Source of the DNA: Leptospira langatensis | Lineage (GTDB): Bacteria; Spirochaetota; Leptospiria; Leptospirales; Leptospiraceae | Assembly: GCF_004770615.1 (NCBI RefSeq) | Contig: NZ_RQER01000001.1 | Coordinates: 62,001-126,000 of the forward strand | Length of the DNA stretch: 64,000 nt | Direction: 5' to 3' | In this document: piece after piece, positions 20,230 through 28,962 of the stretch | Numbering within the stretch: position 1 is the first letter of the stretch | Layout: each line of letters starts with the position of its first letter | Notes under the pieces: generated by a model | The model's input: only the letters and a program-made list of their open reading frames with translations | Databases searched by the model: none | Told to the model about the DNA's origin: nothing | Made by a program: the position numbers and the translations under genes

Positions 20230-21348
20230 ATGAGAATCGAAGTTTTATATAAATTCTTCCTATACACTCCTGCCAGTCATCTACCCGTCTGGGAAGAAGG
20301 AAGCGGATTATTGGGACTTCTTCCGAAAGAAAGAGTCTTGATGGAACTCGCCGACTTAAGTTCCGCCGAAAGAGAATTTAGCAAGATCCCCGAAGAATTC
20401 CTGATCCGAGAAATTCCGGAAACAGTACTCGGCTACTTCCAAAAGCAAAGAACCATTCCTGTAGTCAGTGTTTCGGGAGAAAAGTTCGAGGATTGGGACA
20501 AGCCCAGGTTCCTCGCAGAACTTAGCAGATCCTCCTGGATGGCGAAGGAAACGCAGAAGCCGGAACCTTCTCCGGAAAAAACCGAAGAAGATAAAGCAAA
20601 GCAAAGCCAGTGGTTTATGGAAGTGCTTCTGCAAAACTTTCCGGACGGACTCTTGGCCACGGATCTGGACGGGCATACCGTATTTTATAACGAAAGCTTT
20701 GAAAAAGAGATCCTGGTCCGCAAATGGTTCAGAGACAGCATCCTACAAGCGGAGAAGCTTCTGAAAGAAATGTCCAAGGATCTATTGGGCAATTATCTCA
20801 AGACCCATGAGCTCCGGTTGGAAGAAGGAAGACTTTCCGTTCAGACCTTTATTCCCGAATTGGATTCTTTGATCCGAGTTTCCATCCTGAAGCAAAAAGG
20901 AAAGCCTCTCGGTTACTTATATCACTTCTCTCCTGCTTCCGCCAAACTGAATAGCCAAGACGGAGAGGGGATGGAATTCCCATCGGTAACGGAAGCATTC
21001 AATCAAAAACTTCCCCTTGAAACAGTACTTAAGGAAGTAGAAGGAAGTTATATCTACCATACTCTCAAGAGAAACCAGGAAAATGTGTCTCATGCTGCCT
21101 TGGATCTGGGGGTGCCTCGGACTACGCTGCAGAATCGGATCAAGTTCTTGGATCTTACCGCTAAGTTTAAATTGAACAAGGACCAGCCCATTCCAAGAAA
21201 GAAGACGGGCAAACCGGCTCCTCCTAAGAAACCGGCGCCTGTCCCGGCAAAACCAGTGGTCTCGGAAAAGCCTAAGGCTGCTTCTAAGAAAAAACAGAGT
21301 AGTCCTAAGAAGAAATCCCCGTCTAAAAAAAGGACAAAGCAAAAATAA
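20230..21348 (+). CDS. PAS and Fis-type HTH regulator with lysine-rich tail
   Basis: This 372-aa protein has several parts. Residues 1-120 are a variable N-terminal region. A PAS-like segment near residues 135-225 begins LLQNFPDGLLATDLDGHTVFYN. A Fis-family helix-turn-helix near 260-300 reads LPLETVLKEVEGSYIYHTL and then HAALDLGVPRTTLQNRIK. A basic tail of about 65 residues is rich in Lys, Pro, Ala and Ser. The PAS-Fis order is that of NtrC-type regulators, but the AAA+ sigma-54 ATPase is absent, so it cannot open sigma-54 promoters itself. The histone-H1-like tail suggests non-specific DNA contact. It lies 215 bases upstream of rho. Confidence 0.75.
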   Translation: MRIEVLYKFFLYTPASHLPVWEEGSGLLGLLPKERVLMELADLSSAEREFSKIPEEFLIREIPETVLGYFQKQRTIPVVSVSGEKFEDWDKPRFLAELSRSSWMAKETQKPEPSPEKTEEDKAKQSQWFMEVLLQNFPDGLLATDLDGHTVFYNESFEKEILVRKWFRDSILQAEKLLKEMSKDLLGNYLKTHELRLEEGRLSVQTFIPELDSLIRVSILKQKGKPLGYLYHFSPASAKLNSQDGEGMEFPSVTEAFNQKLPLETVLKEVEGSYIYHTLKRNQENVSHAALDLGVPRTTLQNRIKFLDLTAKFKLNKDQPIPRKKTGKPAPPKKPAPVPAKPVVSEKPKAASKKKQSSPKKKSPSKKRTKQK

Positions 21349-21563
21349 TTCTAAATAATTGTATTGACAGAACGTATAATTTGGAAATAGTCCACCTTAA
21401 GAGCTGATCTTCACTCTATCTTTGGAGTGGATAACCTTTGAAAATAAAAATGGTTATTACGGTCACTTAAAAGAACCGGCATCCGGATCCTCAAAACCCG
21501 CTCTTAATCGAATAATTTAACACACGGAAGTAAACTCTCTTCCAAATCCAATAACGGTATTCC
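21349..21563 (+). promoter_or_regulatory. rho leader region with stem-loops
   Basis: This 215-base AT-rich leader precedes rho. It carries a TATAAT at 21375-21380 with a poor -35 (a TTGACA at 21364 is too close to pair with it). Two stem-loops follow: CACTC/GAGTG at 21412-21429 and ATAACC/GGTTAT at 21431-21457. Long leaders are common for rho, which is autoregulated in other bacteria. No gene is seen here. Confidence 0.4.
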
Positions 21564-22991
21564 ATGGCCAATCCAAGACGAGACTCCAAGCCCAGAAACA
21601 ACTACCAAAACGGTACGAACGACGTGCAAAACGATAATAACGAAGAAGAACCGAACTTACCGGAAGACGATCCGGAAACTGCGGAGATCCGTTCTCGCAA
21701 AAGACGTCGTGGTTCCTACGATGGACCAACCCCTGCTCCAATCGACCTAGTCGCTCTCAAAAAAACATCCATCGCTGAACTCATAGAAGTAGCAAAGAAT
21801 CTCGGAGTGGAAAACACCGGGGGGCTTAAAAAGCAAAACCTGATCTTTGCCATCCTACAAGCGCAAGCCGAAAGAGAAGGCCAAGTGCATGCCGCAGGGG
21901 TCATGGAAAGACTTCCGGATGGATATGGTTTCTTACGTTCTCCGGATTATAACTATGTTCCGGGTCCGGACGATATTTATGTATCTCCTTCTCAGATCAA
22001 ACTCTTCGGTCTTCGTACCGGGGATACCGTTGAGGGACAGATCCGTCCTCCGAAAGAATCCGAAAGATTCTTTGCGATGCTTCGGGTGGAAACAGTTAAC
22101 GGATATACTCCTGACGTAGCCAGCAAACGCGCATTATTCGACAACCTTACCCCTCTCTATCCGAACGAGAGATTGAGAATGGAGCATGATCCTTCTCAGT
22201 TGGACACAAGGATCGTGGATCTAATGTGTCCGATCGGAAAAGGGCAGAGGGCTTTGATCGTCGCTCCTCCTAGAACTGGTAAGACCATTCTTATGCAGAA
22301 TGTGGCGAATGCGATCACTAGCAACCATCCTGAGGTCACTCTGATCGTTCTTCTCATTGACGAGCGTCCGGAAGAAGTAACCGATATGGCCCGCAATGTT
22401 CGAGGAGAAGTCGTAAGTTCCACATTCGACGAGCCTGCTACCCGCCACGTTCAGGTTGCCGAAATGGTGATCGAAAAGGCGAAACGTCTTGTGGAACACG
22501 GAAGAGATGTGGTCATTCTACTCGACTCCATCACCCGTTTGGCCCGCGCCTATAACCAGGTCATTCCTACTTCCGGAAAGATCCTCTCTGGTGGTGTGGA
22601 CTCTAACGCACTTCACAAACCGAAACGATTCTTCGGTGCCGCTCGAAATATCGAAGAAGGCGGATCCTTGACCATTATCGCTACCGCTCTTGTGGACACC
22701 GGTTCCAAAATGGACGAGGTGATCTTTGAGGAGTTCAAAGGTACTGGTAATATGGAGATCCACTTGGATCGTAAGTTGTCCGACAAGCGGATCTTCCCGG
22801 CAATCGACATCAATAAGTCAGGGACCAGAAAAGAGGAGCTTCTTCTTCCGAAAGAAACCCTCCAGAAGGTCTTTGTGCTCCGAAAAGTGCTTTCTCCCAT
22901 GAGCATCACAGAAAGCATGGAATTATTACTTGAGAAGATGAGGCAGTCTAAGACTAACGAGGCCTTCTTAGGTAGCATGAACGCCCAGTAA
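21564..22991 (+). CDS. rho: Transcription termination factor Rho
   Basis: The hexameric RNA-dependent ATPase that ends transcription. The 475-aa protein has a disordered Asn/Glu-rich N-terminal extension of about 65 residues. It then has the Rho N helical domain ([18 protein letters not shown]), the cold-shock-like RNA-binding domain ([14 protein letters not shown]) and the ATPase with P-loop APPRTGKT (Lys240). Walker B is [16 protein letters not shown], and the Q/R-loop region reads [21 protein letters not shown]. The P-loop has Arg-Thr where many Rho proteins have Lys-Ala. rpmE follows after 21 bases. Confidence 0.97.
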   Translation: MANPRRDSKPRNNYQNGTNDVQNDNNEEEPNLPEDDPETAEIRSRKRRRGSYDGPTPAPIDLVALKKTSIAELIEVAKNLGVENTGGLKKQNLIFAILQAQAEREGQVHAAGVMERLPDGYGFLRSPDYNYVPGPDDIYVSPSQIKLFGLRTGDTVEGQIRPPKESERFFAMLRVETVNGYTPDVASKRALFDNLTPLYPNERLRMEHDPSQLDTRIVDLMCPIGKGQRALIVAPPRTGKTILMQNVANAITSNHPEVTLIVLLIDERPEEVTDMARNVRGEVVSSTFDEPATRHVQVAEMVIEKAKRLVEHGRDVVILLDSITRLARAYNQVIPTSGKILSGGVDSNALHKPKRFFGAARNIEEGGSLTIIATALVDTGSKMDEVIFEEFKGTGNMEIHLDRKLSDKRIFPAIDINKSGTRKEELLLPKETLQKVFVLRKVLSPMSITESMELLLEKMRQSKTNEAFLGSMNAQ

Positions 22992-23012
22992 GGCCGAGGA
23001 AAAGGGGAATTT

Positions 23013-23213
23013 ATGAAAACAGACATCCATCCTAAATACGCTGACGCCAAAATTCGCTGCGCTTGCGGAGCGGTTTACGAGACTCGCACTACTGTAGGAG
23101 ATATCCACGTAGAGATCTGCTCGAACTGCCATCCATACTTTACTGGAAAATCCAAAATTCTGGATACTACCGGTCGAGTAGACAAGTTCAAGAAAAAATA
23201 CAAAATCTCCTAA
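23013..23213 (+). CDS. rpmE: 50S ribosomal protein L31, zinc-binding type
   Basis: This 66-aa ribosomal protein has the typical start (MKTDIHPKY), the two pairs of metal-binding cysteines (CACG and CSNCHPYF) and the end FKKKYKIS. Because the cysteines are intact it is the zinc-containing L31 type, not the zinc-free paralogue. It is 21 bases after rho, a common pairing, with GGAAAAGGGG before the ATG. A terminator-like hairpin follows at 23265-23300. Confidence 0.95.
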   Translation: MKTDIHPKYADAKIRCACGAVYETRTTVGDIHVEICSNCHPYFTGKSKILDTTGRVDKFKKKYKIS

Positions 23214-23557
23214 GTTAGGAGAATGTATCATGGCGTCTCTCTCGCGAGAACCCATTACAGAAAGAGCCTTTGCTTACGGGGACGTAACGCAAAGGCTTTC
23301 CCATTTTCTGGCAGCGCGAGAGCCGGGCTCCTTCGAGCTTCGCTTACGCTTCGGTCGCTTCGCGACTGCTTACGCACTCTGCGGATCCCTGACGCGGGTA
23401 GTTCTAAGAAATCCCTCAGAACATAGAAATAAAATGCTTTCAGGATTTATGAACTAGGTCTAATCTGAAGCGGAGCTATATAAATACGTATGCAATTTTA
23501 CAAAATACATCCCTCCTTAGGATTGTCGCTCCCTAAGAATGTGCAGGAGGCCCTCTC
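23214..23557. other. Structured intergenic region after rpmE
   Basis: This 344-base gap holds a terminator-like hairpin and then GC-rich, self-complementary sequence with a GTCGCTTCGCGAC hairpin and repeated GCTTACG/CTTCG words up to about 23420. Two short open frames (from 23223 and 23230) cross the hairpin and give Arg-rich, family-less products. I do not annotate them as genes. The last 100 bases are AT-rich and lead to the NifU-like gene. Confidence 0.5.
23265..23300 (+). terminator. Terminator-like hairpin after rpmE
   Basis: AGCCTTTGC plus TTAC pairs with GTAA and GCAAAGGCT around a six-base loop, with a one-base bulge. The following TTCCCATTTTC gives a weak T-rich tail. It lies 52 bases past the rpmE stop. 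Confidence 0.6.
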
Positions 23558-24352
23558 ATGGCAGTAATGGATTTCAATCGATACAAAGAGATTAACGACC
23601 AGAGATTGAACTATAGAGAGATGGAAGACGCTACCGTAGTCTCCAATTACCGAAATGTTGGCTGCGGGGATGGATACCGCATCTATCTCAAGATCGACGA
23701 ACATAGAATGGTGACCGATGCGAGTTATACTACCACCGGCTGCGGATTCGGTATAGTCGCACTTGCTATGGCGACCGAGATCGCCAAAGGGAGATCCATA
23801 GATGAATTGAAGAACATCACTCCGGAAGATGTGGAGAAACAATTCGAGTTCCCTGAGAGAAGAAAGAATTATCCGGAGTCAGCAGTGGCAGCGCTTCACC
23901 AAGCGATCCGAGACTTTGAGAACGGAGATGGAGTTCCCAAGGAAAGAAGGATCACTGCTTCTAAGGCAAAGGAGATCCTTGCCGAAACAGGAAGCCTGAA
24001 AGGCCAGGATCTATCTTCTATCATATTAGAAAAAGAAGATCTACATGGAGTGGATTTCTCAGGTGCAAATCTGAATAACGCATTTCTTACCAATTGTAAT
24101 TTTGCTGGAGCTAATTTCGAGGGAGCTCGTTTGCGTGGAGCCTTCTTGAATGGAGCCGATCTGACCGGTGCGAATTTCAAGGGAACAGATCTACGCTGGG
24201 CAAAACTTGCAGGTGCCAAGATCGAAGGCGCCGATTTCACCGATGCAGTCTATGATATCGGGACCAGAGTGGACCAAAGACAAATTCATATTTTCTCTTC
24301 CATGAAGAAGGAAGGAAAAGATATCTATATGGAGAAACATGAAGCCGGGTGA
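23558..24352 (+). CDS. NifU N-terminal-like domain fused to pentapeptide repeats
   Basis: This 264-aa protein has two parts. Residues 1-120 resemble the IscU/NifU scaffold for iron-sulfur clusters, with Cys36 in NVGCGDGYRIYLKI and Cys62 in TTTGCGFGIVALAMATEI. The third ligand cysteine of IscU is replaced: the matching place reads PESAVAALHQAI, with Glu107-Ser108. Residues about 145-225 are pentapeptide repeats (ANLNN, ANFEG, ARLRG, ADLTG, ANFKG) that should form a right-handed beta helix. GCAGGAGG lies 7 bases before the ATG. The gene overlaps the next one by 14 bases. It may be a cluster carrier with a docking surface, not a standard scaffold. Confidence 0.85.
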   Translation: MAVMDFNRYKEINDQRLNYREMEDATVVSNYRNVGCGDGYRIYLKIDEHRMVTDASYTTTGCGFGIVALAMATEIAKGRSIDELKNITPEDVEKQFEFPERRKNYPESAVAALHQAIRDFENGDGVPKERRITASKAKEILAETGSLKGQDLSSIILEKEDLHGVDFSGANLNNAFLTNCNFAGANFEGARLRGAFLNGADLTGANFKGTDLRWAKLAGAKIEGADFTDAVYDIGTRVDQRQIHIFSSMKKEGKDIYMEKHEAG

Positions 24353-24530
24353 TAAAGCAAAACTAACCAAGAGAAGTTTTCTTTTAAAAGGTGTGATCGT
24401 ACTGACCGGAGCCCAGGTGGAAATCCAGGAAATCAACGGAGACAAGGTCTCCGTTCTCTATAATGACAGAGAAGGTTATCCACATACGATCGAAGATCTA
24501 ACCCTTGCGGATCTGGCTCCTTTAGAGTAG
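24339..24530 (+). CDS. Small conserved-looking protein of unknown function
   Basis: A 63-aa frame that begins inside the end of the NifU/pentapeptide gene (14-base overlap), with GGAGAAAC directly before its ATG. The product looks like a small SH3-like beta barrel (KPGDKAKLTKRSFLLKGVIV, then VEIQEINGDKVSVLYNDREG). It reads as a real translationally coupled gene, not a shadow, because both its ribosome site and its residue pattern are good. Its partner's unusual architecture suggests a joint role, which is inference. Confidence 0.7.
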   Translation: MKPGDKAKLTKRSFLLKGVIVLTGAQVEIQEINGDKVSVLYNDREGYPHTIEDLTLADLAPLE

Positions 24531-24535
24531 AATAT

Positions 24536-24813
24536 CGCCGCGTGGATCAACGCGGCCCCCACCTTTCGCAGCGACCCTTAGGGAGCGAGAAAACGACCCG
24601 ATAGGAGTTGGTGGCTGAACGAAGTGAGGCCAAACGAATGGGCCGTGAAAATTTGTAGAACTAAGTTTGATCGTAGGCCGAGCGCGGATCAACGCGGCCC
24701 CCACCCATCTCGGGATAGGGGGGAGTGGCCCGTGGGATGCTCCCGTCGCTATATCAGAAAAACGCAATCCCCGCAAGTGCTAATTTTTTACCTCGAATTT
24801 GTAGGAACTCCCG
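24536..24813. repeat. Dispersed GC-rich intergenic repeat, copy C (inverted, with internal duplication)
   Basis: It begins 6 bases after the 63-aa gene. It contains GATCAACGCGGCCCCCACC twice (near 24545 and 24687), so the block is partly duplicated. Read on the minus strand it carries CTCACTTCGTTCAGCCACC and GGTGGGGGCCGCGTT, matching copies D and F. It ends with TGTAGGAACTCCC at 24800-24812. With its flanks it fills the 373-base gap before the lipase gene. Confidence 0.75.
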
Positions 24814-24903
24814 TAATTCACAGTTACTTGACAGAGTGTCGATAAACCTAGATTCTCTACTCCTGCATTAGAAATGTAGCATGAGATTCCTTTTGGAAGC
24901 AAG

Positions 24904-26781
24904 TTGAGAAGAATGGCCTATTTCAAATCCTACATAAAATTTCTGTTCTTCTGTGTTCCTTTTTTTCTACAATGTGGGACTTACTCCACGTTCACATATT
25001 CTCAATATGATCAAGTTCGAGCTACGAGGTTGAACGCCGTCTCCTCCAAGGGCTTGAGCCTGATCACGACTAGCTTTTTAAGGAGCAACGATCTTTACGA
25101 CAAATATGTAGAGATGCCTAGAGTGGTGATCTACGATCTGGACAATCGTTTGGTTGCCGAGAAGAGTAGAGACCTTTCTTACTACCTCGCCGAGTTATGC
25201 TATCATACGGGAAGTACTCTCGATATGGACGATCCTATGTTTGCAAGGATGTATGCTTCTTCTCTGGTATATTCCTATACATATCTATTCGATAAGAAAG
25301 CGATCCCGGGACCGGATCCGTTTTCCATGCAATTTAGATTCGCCTTGGAAACCTATAACCGCTCTTTGGCCCAGCTAGTGCGATTTGCAAAGAAGAACCG
25401 AAAGCTTGCAAATCTGACCGATCTGAGCCTTCCGCTGATGAGGGGCGCCTTAACCATGACAGGTGCGGAGGTGGAGACGACTTGGACCCCTAAGAATTTT
25501 CTGGAAGTCGAAGTCGCTTATGATTATAAGATCGAAGGCTTTTCCAATCAGATCAATAAGTTCGGAATAGGCACCCCTCTTATCCTCATCCGAAAACATC
25601 CGGAAAGGGAATCTCCGGAAAGAAAGAAATACGAATTCGTAGGAGGAGTAGGGCAGGCCTATCCTGGAACGGCGTTCGTAAGTTTAGAAGATTCTTATTT
25701 AGAAAATCGTAATTTGCATTTAAAGGCTAAGATCCATCTTTTTGACCCTGTATACCGGGATCGGATCAAATTTGCGGGACTGGATCTCCCTATGGAAAGC
25801 GACACTACCACGCCATTGGCGTACATGCTGTCCGGAGCGGAAAAGAGAGACGGATTCTTTGCTAAATTCGACGGAGAAGCCGCCTTGGATAGACAGGGAT
25901 TGTACCTGATCTATCCTTATAAGAAAGATAAGATCCCTGTCGTATTCGTACACGGACTGGCTTCTTCTCCATTTATTTGGTTCCCAATGATCAACGAGTT
26001 TTTGGCGGATCCTAAGATCAAGGAGAAGTATCAGTTTTGGGTTTATTGGTATCCTACTGGAAATCCGGTTACGATCTCTGCGGCGGATTTTCGGGACACA
26101 TTGAGGGATCTGAGAAAGACGTACGATCCTAAGGGAGAGGACGTTTCCTTCGATAAAATGGTATTAGTCGGACATAGCATGGGCGGACTGCTTTCCAAAT
26201 TAATGGTGACTCATACTAAAAAAGAAGATTGGATGCAAGCCGCTCACATCCCTCTTTCTCGCTATGAGTCCTTAAATCATGAAACTAAAGAAGATATAAA
26301 GAGAGTATTTGAATTTAAACCTCTTCCTTTTGTGAAGAGGGTGATCTTTGTTGCGACTCCTCATCGGGGTTCCAATTTGGCGGAAGGGATTTTGGGATCT
26401 ATTGCAAGGATATTATTCGTTTTGCCCAAGAGTGCGCTCTCTAATATCGGAAAGGCATATAAGTTCCTGACCCTAAATTCGAATGAGGATTCTATCGTGC
26501 CAGAGAACTACGGTGTAGACGATCTGGTACCGAACAGCCTTTTCACCCAAGTGACTGGAAATCTGAAACCGGAAGTGGATTTTCATTCCATCATAGGGAA
26601 TTCAAGGTTTAGAAATTTAGAATGGATTAACGATTCGGTGGTTTCCTATGACAGCTCTCATTTAGAGGGAGCTAAGTCGGAACTTTTAGTGGATTCGGAT
26701 CATTCCGTGCAAGATCATATGCCTACGATCTTAGAGATAAAGAGGATCCTCTTAGAACATATACACGTTTTCGAAAATTAA
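24904..26781 (+). CDS. Alpha/beta-hydrolase (lipase-like) lipoprotein
   Basis: This 625-aa exported protein has the hydrophobic segment FLFFCVPFFLQC, ending in a lipobox-like cysteine near residue 25. The first 330 residues are unrecognised and may be a cap or surface domain. The hydrolase half begins at VVFVHGLASSPFIWFP (about 345) and has the nucleophile elbow GHSMGG (Ser425), then VIFVATPHRGSNLA and a late DSDHSVQDH that probably supplies the histidine. This fits an esterase or triacylglycerol lipase on the outer membrane. The start is unsure: TTG at 24904 behind GGAAG, or ATG at 24913. A TTGACA at 24828 could belong to its promoter. Confidence 0.8.
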   Translation: MRRMAYFKSYIKFLFFCVPFFLQCGTYSTFTYSQYDQVRATRLNAVSSKGLSLITTSFLRSNDLYDKYVEMPRVVIYDLDNRLVAEKSRDLSYYLAELCYHTGSTLDMDDPMFARMYASSLVYSYTYLFDKKAIPGPDPFSMQFRFALETYNRSLAQLVRFAKKNRKLANLTDLSLPLMRGALTMTGAEVETTWTPKNFLEVEVAYDYKIEGFSNQINKFGIGTPLILIRKHPERESPERKKYEFVGGVGQAYPGTAFVSLEDSYLENRNLHLKAKIHLFDPVYRDRIKFAGLDLPMESDTTTPLAYMLSGAEKRDGFFAKFDGEAALDRQGLYLIYPYKKDKIPVVFVHGLASSPFIWFPMINEFLADPKIKEKYQFWVYWYPTGNPVTISAADFRDTLRDLRKTYDPKGEDVSFDKMVLVGHSMGGLLSKLMVTHTKKEDWMQAAHIPLSRYESLNHETKEDIKRVFEFKPLPFVKRVIFVATPHRGSNLAEGILGSIARILFVLPKSALSNIGKAYKFLTLNSNEDSIVPENYGVDDLVPNSLFTQVTGNLKPEVDFHSIIGNSRFRNLEWINDSVVSYDSSHLEGAKSELLVDSDHSVQDHMPTILEIKRILLEHIHVFEN

Positions 26782-26853
26782 GGTCGGACCTTATGACTTT
26801 GCATTTGTTTCCGGAGAAAGACCTCGGCTCGTGAAATGCAGAAACGAAAAGAT

Positions 26854-27495
26854 CTAAGCGCTCTTCATCCCTTTCCAGAGCCAATCGAAGGATTCTGAAA
26901 GCGCCTGTTTCAGATCTCCCTCTAATAGCCAGAGATTCTTGTTCCGAAAGGCGGTTTGGATCGCTTCCGGGGGATTATGATGCTGCCAAAGCATAAGCGC
27001 TAAAAAATAAAAACGTAATATGAATTTTCGGGAATCGACGATTGTCAGATCTGCTTCCTTGGCTAACCAAGCTCTTGCTAGTTCGTCTATTCCTTCGGAG
27101 ATCCTGAGTTTGAAATCATATAAAAAGTCGTGGTCTACATTGCTTTCCAAGATCCCAGGTATGATCAATCCTAGGAACATGAATACGTGGTTCGAGCAGA
27201 ATTGCTCTACGATAGTTTCCTTGAGTTTAGGAAGGGAATATTGGCCGTCCTCTAAGAGTACAGCGAGTGATTGGAAAAAAATATCCGTTTCTTGCAAATG
27301 AAGGGTTAGGAATATCTCTTCTCTCGTTTTGAAGTAAAAGTAGATGACTCCCTTGGTGACTCCGGCGGCCTCTGCGATCTCTTGGGTGCTCGGAAGAGGA
27401 TATTTCCGCTTTAAAAGTATATTCCGTAAAGCAGTCACTATGGACTGCTTACGGATCTCTTTCTCTTCGGGCTTTCTCGCTCTTTTTTTATCCAC
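26854..27495 (-). CDS. TetR/AcrR family transcriptional regulator
   Basis: This 213-aa dimeric repressor has the N-terminal helix-turn-helix at residues about 25-60 (STQEIAEAAGVTKGVIYFYFKTREEIF) and an all-helical ligand-binding C-terminus. It follows the SDR gene by 9 bases on the same strand, so the pair is an operon. The regulator probably represses the shared promoter at 28531-28559. The ligand is unknown. Confidence 0.88.
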   Translation of the reverse strand: MDKKRARKPEEKEIRKQSIVTALRNILLKRKYPLPSTQEIAEAAGVTKGVIYFYFKTREEIFLTLHLQETDIFFQSLAVLLEDGQYSLPKLKETIVEQFCSNHVFMFLGLIIPGILESNVDHDFLYDFKLRISEGIDELARAWLAKEADLTIVDSRKFILRFYFLALMLWQHHNPPEAIQTAFRNKNLWLLEGDLKQALSESFDWLWKGMKSA

Positions 27496-27504
27496 GTAAG
27501 GAAA

Positions 27505-28506
27505 CTATACTGAAGAGGACAACATCCAGTCAACTGTCTCTTGTAGTGATTTTTTGATCGGCATAGGCTTCCATTGGAATTCTTTAGTGAGCCTGTCCGA
27601 GTTATATTCCTGTCTTCTCTGCAAATAATCCTGAACGATCGCGGAGTTGATCTGACGATCTAATCCGGTAAGCGCGTGTTTGATCGCGTCCAGATAAGGC
27701 ATCGCTCTCACGACGAAGGAAGGAAGTTCTTTGCCGGTAGTTTTCGCCTTCGGGTGGATCTCTTTTACTAATTTGCATACTTGGGACACGGAAAGAGTTT
27801 CTCCTGTTGCGATATATCTTCCTTTTGCCTGTGGGTTTTCGTATGCCTGCAAATGTGCCATTGCTACGTCCCTTACGTCCACATAGGAGAAGGTCATTTT
27901 AGGGGCAAATGGTAGTTGGCCTTTTAGAATGTCTTGGATCAACTTCAGAGAGGATGTAGGTTGAGCAAACTGCGGCCCTACGATGGTTCCCGGTAAAATG
28001 GTCACTAGATTCAATCCTAGTTGTTCCGCTAATTCCCAGGCCAATTTTTCGGATAGGGTCTTGGAAATTGCATATGGTTCTTTCGCGCTATCATTCCAAG
28101 AAGATTCGTTTAGGGGAGCCTCTCCTTCGGCAATGGTTCCGACTGCTGCGATGCTAGAAGTATAAACGATCTTCTTAATTCCTGCGTTATGTGCTTCTTC
28201 CATTACGTTTCGGGTGCCTTGGATATTTGGCTCCAACACTTCTTTCTGCGGGTCCTTTGCGGTTAGATTGAATGCCGCGGCTACTTGGAACAATCCGTCC
28301 TGTCCGGCAAGAGCCTTTCTCAAGGATTCTCTATCGCTTAGTTCTGCGGAGACAAGCTTGACTCCGAGCTTCTGCAATTGTTTCGTTTTCCCGCTATCGT
28401 TTGCGTTTCGGACCGCTGCGGTAACATCGTAGCCTCTTTCCTTTAAGAGTTTCACAAGCGAGTAGCCAAGGTGACCATTTGCTCCAGTAACTAAAACCTT
28501 CTTCAT
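27505..28506 (-). CDS. NAD(P)-dependent epimerase/dehydratase (extended SDR)
   Basis: This 333-aa oxidoreductase of the extended short-chain dehydrogenase fold has the glycine-rich cofactor loop VTGANGHLGYSLVKLL (residues 5-20), the YTSSIAAVG strand and the catalytic YAISK (Tyr and Lys) near residue 147. The sequence resembles dihydroflavonol-4-reductase or hopanoid-associated sugar epimerase types, but the substrate cannot be set. AGAGGAAG lies before the ATG. It is the first gene of a two-gene operon with TetR. Confidence 0.88.
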   Translation of the reverse strand: MKKVLVTGANGHLGYSLVKLLKERGYDVTAAVRNANDSGKTKQLQKLGVKLVSAELSDRESLRKALAGQDGLFQVAAAFNLTAKDPQKEVLEPNIQGTRNVMEEAHNAGIKKIVYTSSIAAVGTIAEGEAPLNESSWNDSAKEPYAISKTLSEKLAWELAEQLGLNLVTILPGTIVGPQFAQPTSSLKLIQDILKGQLPFAPKMTFSYVDVRDVAMAHLQAYENPQAKGRYIATGETLSVSQVCKLVKEIHPKAKTTGKELPSFVVRAMPYLDAIKHALTGLDRQINSAIVQDYLQRRQEYNSDRLTKEFQWKPMPIKKSLQETVDWMLSSSV

Positions 28507-28530
28507 GAGCTTCTTCCTCTGATTAATAAT

Positions 28531-28559
28531 ATACTATTTGACTTTAATTAAAATACCAA
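28531..28559 (-). promoter_or_regulatory. Putative promoter/operator of the SDR-TetR operon
   Basis: On the minus strand, TTGGTA (28559-28554), a 17-base spacer and TAGTAT (28536-28531) form a sigma-70-like promoter 25 bases upstream of the start codon. The arms ACTATT and AATAGT flank it and could be a TetR operator. The repeat arms are short, so the operator call is tentative. Confidence 0.4.
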
Positions 28560-28962
28560 TAGTCAATTATTTTTAGCTAAGGAACCCAAAATACTCTCAA
28601 AAAATTCGGAAACGAAAAGAACAGATGCCAAATTGGCTATTTTTGGGGACTTATTAGAGAATTCCCTAGGATCGTATTTGGATGTAGTGAATTCGTTCGG
28701 ATTGGGTTTACGCACATAGCGGGTCCCTTTTGCGAAATTTGTAAAAGAAGAGGTCGGTAATCCTTCTTCCTTCTTTGGGACTTCTGTCCGCGAAGGATGG
28801 AGCCGGGGTCAAAAAATCGTGGATGCGATTTTTTGACCGGAGGCGAGAGTCTGACCCGAGCGCAATAAATTATATTTTTATAATGTATTGGAGTGCGAGG
28901 GACGCGGCCCGGGATTTCTTTTTAATACTTGCCTCCTTGTAAATCGGATCTTTCCTGGGAGC
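28560..28962. other. Intergenic region with a strong inverted repeat, no gene seen
   Basis: About 400 bases with no supported gene. The AT-rich left part contains the SDR promoter side. At 28807-28838 the arms GGTCAAAAAATCG and CGATTTTTTGACC form a perfect 13-base-pair stem around TGGATG. The flanks (GAGCCGGG, TCTGACCCGAG) are GC-rich. The stem could be a terminator, a regulatory hairpin or the relic of a mobile element. Confidence 0.45.
28807..28838. repeat. Perfect 13-bp inverted repeat
   Basis: GGTCAAAAAATCG, loop TGGATG, CGATTTTTTGACC. No gene ends nearby on the plus strand, so it is not an obvious terminator. Confidence 0.7.

Noticed and set aside
21364..21380. TTGACA and TATAAT close together upstream of rho
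   Set aside because: They are only 5 bases apart, so they cannot be paired as one sigma-70 promoter.
23223..23457. Two short open frames after rpmE, one with an AGGAG site before ATG 23230
   Set aside because: Their first third is encoded by a perfect terminator-like hairpin (23265-23297) and the rest by structured GC-rich words. The products match no family. I treat them as non-coding.
28888..28962. Longer start for the DUF1993 gene
   Set aside because: The added 25 residues are Cys-rich and unlike the family, and the frame passes through the repeat-like GC-rich flank.
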